NCBI GenBank assembly: GCA_945870035.1
Contig: CAMBQQ010000022.1
Coordinates: forward strand, 1 to 47,261
Source of the DNA: Rhizobium sp. Q54
GTDB taxonomy: Bacteria > Pseudomonadota > Alphaproteobacteria > Rhizobiales > Xanthobacteraceae
Length of the DNA: 47,261 nt
Reading direction: 5' to 3'
The position numbers and the translations under genes were made by a program. Each line of letters begins with the position of its first letter. The first letter of the stretch is position 1. The notes under the pieces were generated by a model. It was not told where the DNA came from. It made no database searches and saw only the letters and a program-made list of their open reading frames with translations. Below are positions 46,367-47,261 of this stretch, piece by piece.

Positions 46367-47023
46367 ATGGAAGTCATTCTGCTCGAACGCGTCGGCAAGC
46401 TCGGCCAAATGGGCGACGTCGTCAAAGTCAAGGACGGCTACGCCCGCAACTTCCTGCTGCCGCGCGGCAAGGCGCTGCGCGCCAATGCCGAAAGCAAGGC
46501 CAAGTACGAGGGTATGAAGGAAGAGCTCAAGGCGCAGAGCCTTGAGCGCAAGGGCGAAGCCGGCAAGATCGCAGCCAAGGTCGACGGCAAGACTTTCACC
46601 GTCATCCGTCAGGCGTCGGAAACCGGCCAGTTGTTCGGCTCGGTCTCGACCCGCGACATCGCCACTTTGATCTCGACCGAAGGCAACACCATCAGCCGTA
46701 CCGCGGTTGAGCTGAACGCGCCGATCAAGTCGATCGGCCAGTACAAGGTGCCGCTGGGGCTGCATCCGGACGTCGAAGTCTCGGTCACGATCATCGTCGC
46801 GCGCAGCGACGCCGAAGCCGAGCGCATCGGCCGCGGTGAGGACGTCACCATCCGCCGTGAAGACGCCGAAGACGCCGAAGCGGAAGCCGAAGCCGCCAAG
46901 GCGCGCGCCGAAGCCTTGTTCGACGCCGAAGAGGAAGAAGCCGAAGACGCCGCGGTGGAAGAATCTGCCGAAGGCGAAGCGCCGAAGGCCAAGCGCAAGA
47001 AGAAGACCGACGCGGAAGCGTAA
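46367..47023 (+). CDS. rplI: 50S ribosomal protein L9
   Basis: A 218-residue L9, long compared with about 150 in E. coli. The N-domain ([27 protein letters not shown]), connecting helix and C-domain are normal to about residue 150. The rest is an extension rich in Glu and Ala ([20 protein letters not shown]) ending with a short Lys cluster. ATG 46367 has AAGGAGAAC upstream. A terminator follows 22 bases after the stop. Confidence 0.96.
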   Translation: MEVILLERVGKLGQMGDVVKVKDGYARNFLLPRGKALRANAESKAKYEGMKEELKAQSLERKGEAGKIAAKVDGKTFTVIRQASETGQLFGSVSTRDIATLISTEGNTISRTAVELNAPIKSIGQYKVPLGLHPDVEVSVTIIVARSDAEAERIGRGEDVTIRREDAEDAEAEAEAAKARAEALFDAEEEEAEDAAVEESAEGEAPKAKRKKKTDAEA

Positions 47024-47044
47024 GCTTCACTACGTTGCAACAAT

Positions 47045-47084
47045 AAAAATCCCGCCTTGGACGTTGTCCGGGGCGGGATTTTTT
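47045..47084 (+). terminator. Rho-independent terminator of the rpsF-rplI operon
   Basis: AAAATCCCGCC pairs with GGCGGGATTTT around a 15-base loop, followed by further T. The A-run on the left makes it potentially bidirectional and able to end the convergent frame at the right edge as well. Confidence 0.9.
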
Positions 47085-47112
47085 CGTCCTAACATGAGGA
47101 GCCAACGCCCCC

Positions 47113-47261
47113 CTAGTGCAGACCATCAGGAAATCTTGCGTCTTGAGGAACCGTTTTACTTCGAGGAGTGCGCTTTTTCCGGACATTGAACAGGATTGGC
47201 CCAAAGATCGGCAGCTTGAACTGGCCCACATAGTAAGCCGTGGATAGTGCCTTAATTTCGA
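47113..47261 (-). CDS. Unidentified C-terminal coding end (cut by window edge)
   Basis: On the minus strand a frame runs in from the right edge for 49 codons and stops at TAG (47115-47113). It reads ...STAYYVGQFKLPIFGP, ILFNVRKKRTPRSKT and ends ARFPDGLH. A hydrophobic-to-basic transition is seen, as at the end of some membrane proteins, but I cannot name a family. It would converge on rplI across the terminator. Codon use is less biased than in the neighbouring genes, so it may be foreign or not coding. Confidence 0.35.
   Translation of the reverse strand, partial: EIKALSTAYYVGQFKLPIFGPILFNVRKKRTPRSKTVPQDARFPDGLH

Noticed and set aside
1..47261. CRISPR array, tRNA, rRNA, prophage or defence genes
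   Set aside because: Reading through all gaps I found no regularly spaced unique spacers, no cloverleaf-like tRNA ends and no phage or defence protein among the genes.

Overview
This is a 47 kb, GC-rich stretch of chromosome from an alphaproteobacterium, most likely a member of the Hyphomicrobiales (Rhizobiales) close to the Bradyrhizobium/Xanthobacteraceae side. The evidence is protein character and gene order: lptF-lptG-lptD-surA-pdxA-rsmA facing fabD-fabG-acpP-fabF-mltG-yicC-gmk, rpsF-rpsR-DUF2232-rplI with long charged tails on S6 and L9, an HdaA-type replication regulator next to ppk-ppx, and interspersed palindromes with CTGGAT...ATGAC ends. Almost the whole window is housekeeping DNA on tightly packed operons. 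I found no CRISPR array, prophage, toxin-antitoxin pair, defence island, secretion locus, tRNA or rRNA.

Layout. 1-148 is the tail of an IS630-type transposase cut by the window edge. 191-2502 holds a pirin and a DUF2254 membrane protein. On the minus strand, aspS is followed by an exported amidohydrolase, with a short palindromic repeat between them. 5381-10872 mixes the conserved rnd gene with four metabolic genes: a TPP-dependent enzyme, a threonine-aldolase-like PLP enzyme, a PxpA-type protein and a PuuD-like amidotransferase. A minus-strand run pgsA - AI-2E transporter - hdaA - ppk1 - ppx (17.1 to 10.9 kb) joins phospholipid synthesis, DnaA control and polyphosphate metabolism. purM-purN diverge from it, followed by a DoxX membrane protein.

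19.6-24.4 kb is the most accessory-looking part: a CgeB-like glycosyltransferase, a stand-alone molybdopterin oxidoreductase, a TerC metal exporter and ndk. An ABC-F ATPase, a putative lipoprotein, holC and pepA follow. 29.6-37.2 kb is the outer-membrane assembly operon (LptF, LptG, LptD, a SurA-like chaperone) continuing into pdxA and rsmA by stop/start overlaps. It meets gmk head-on, the two stop codons sharing one TTAA. The fatty-acid operon then runs leftward from fabD. The right end is the ribosomal rpsF-rpsR-DUF2232-rplI group with a structured 5' leader and a clear terminator, then the cut end of an unidentified minus-strand reading frame.

No obviously new system is present. The best second-look items are non-coding: the folded leader of rpsF, a phased ACCCG repeat array before doxX, an 11-bp triple repeat between fabG and acpP, two palindromic repeat elements, and the shared TTAA stop of two essential operons. 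Among proteins, the most interesting are the aspartyl-tRNA synthetase with a non-discriminating signature and the oppositely styled charged tails of S6 and L9.
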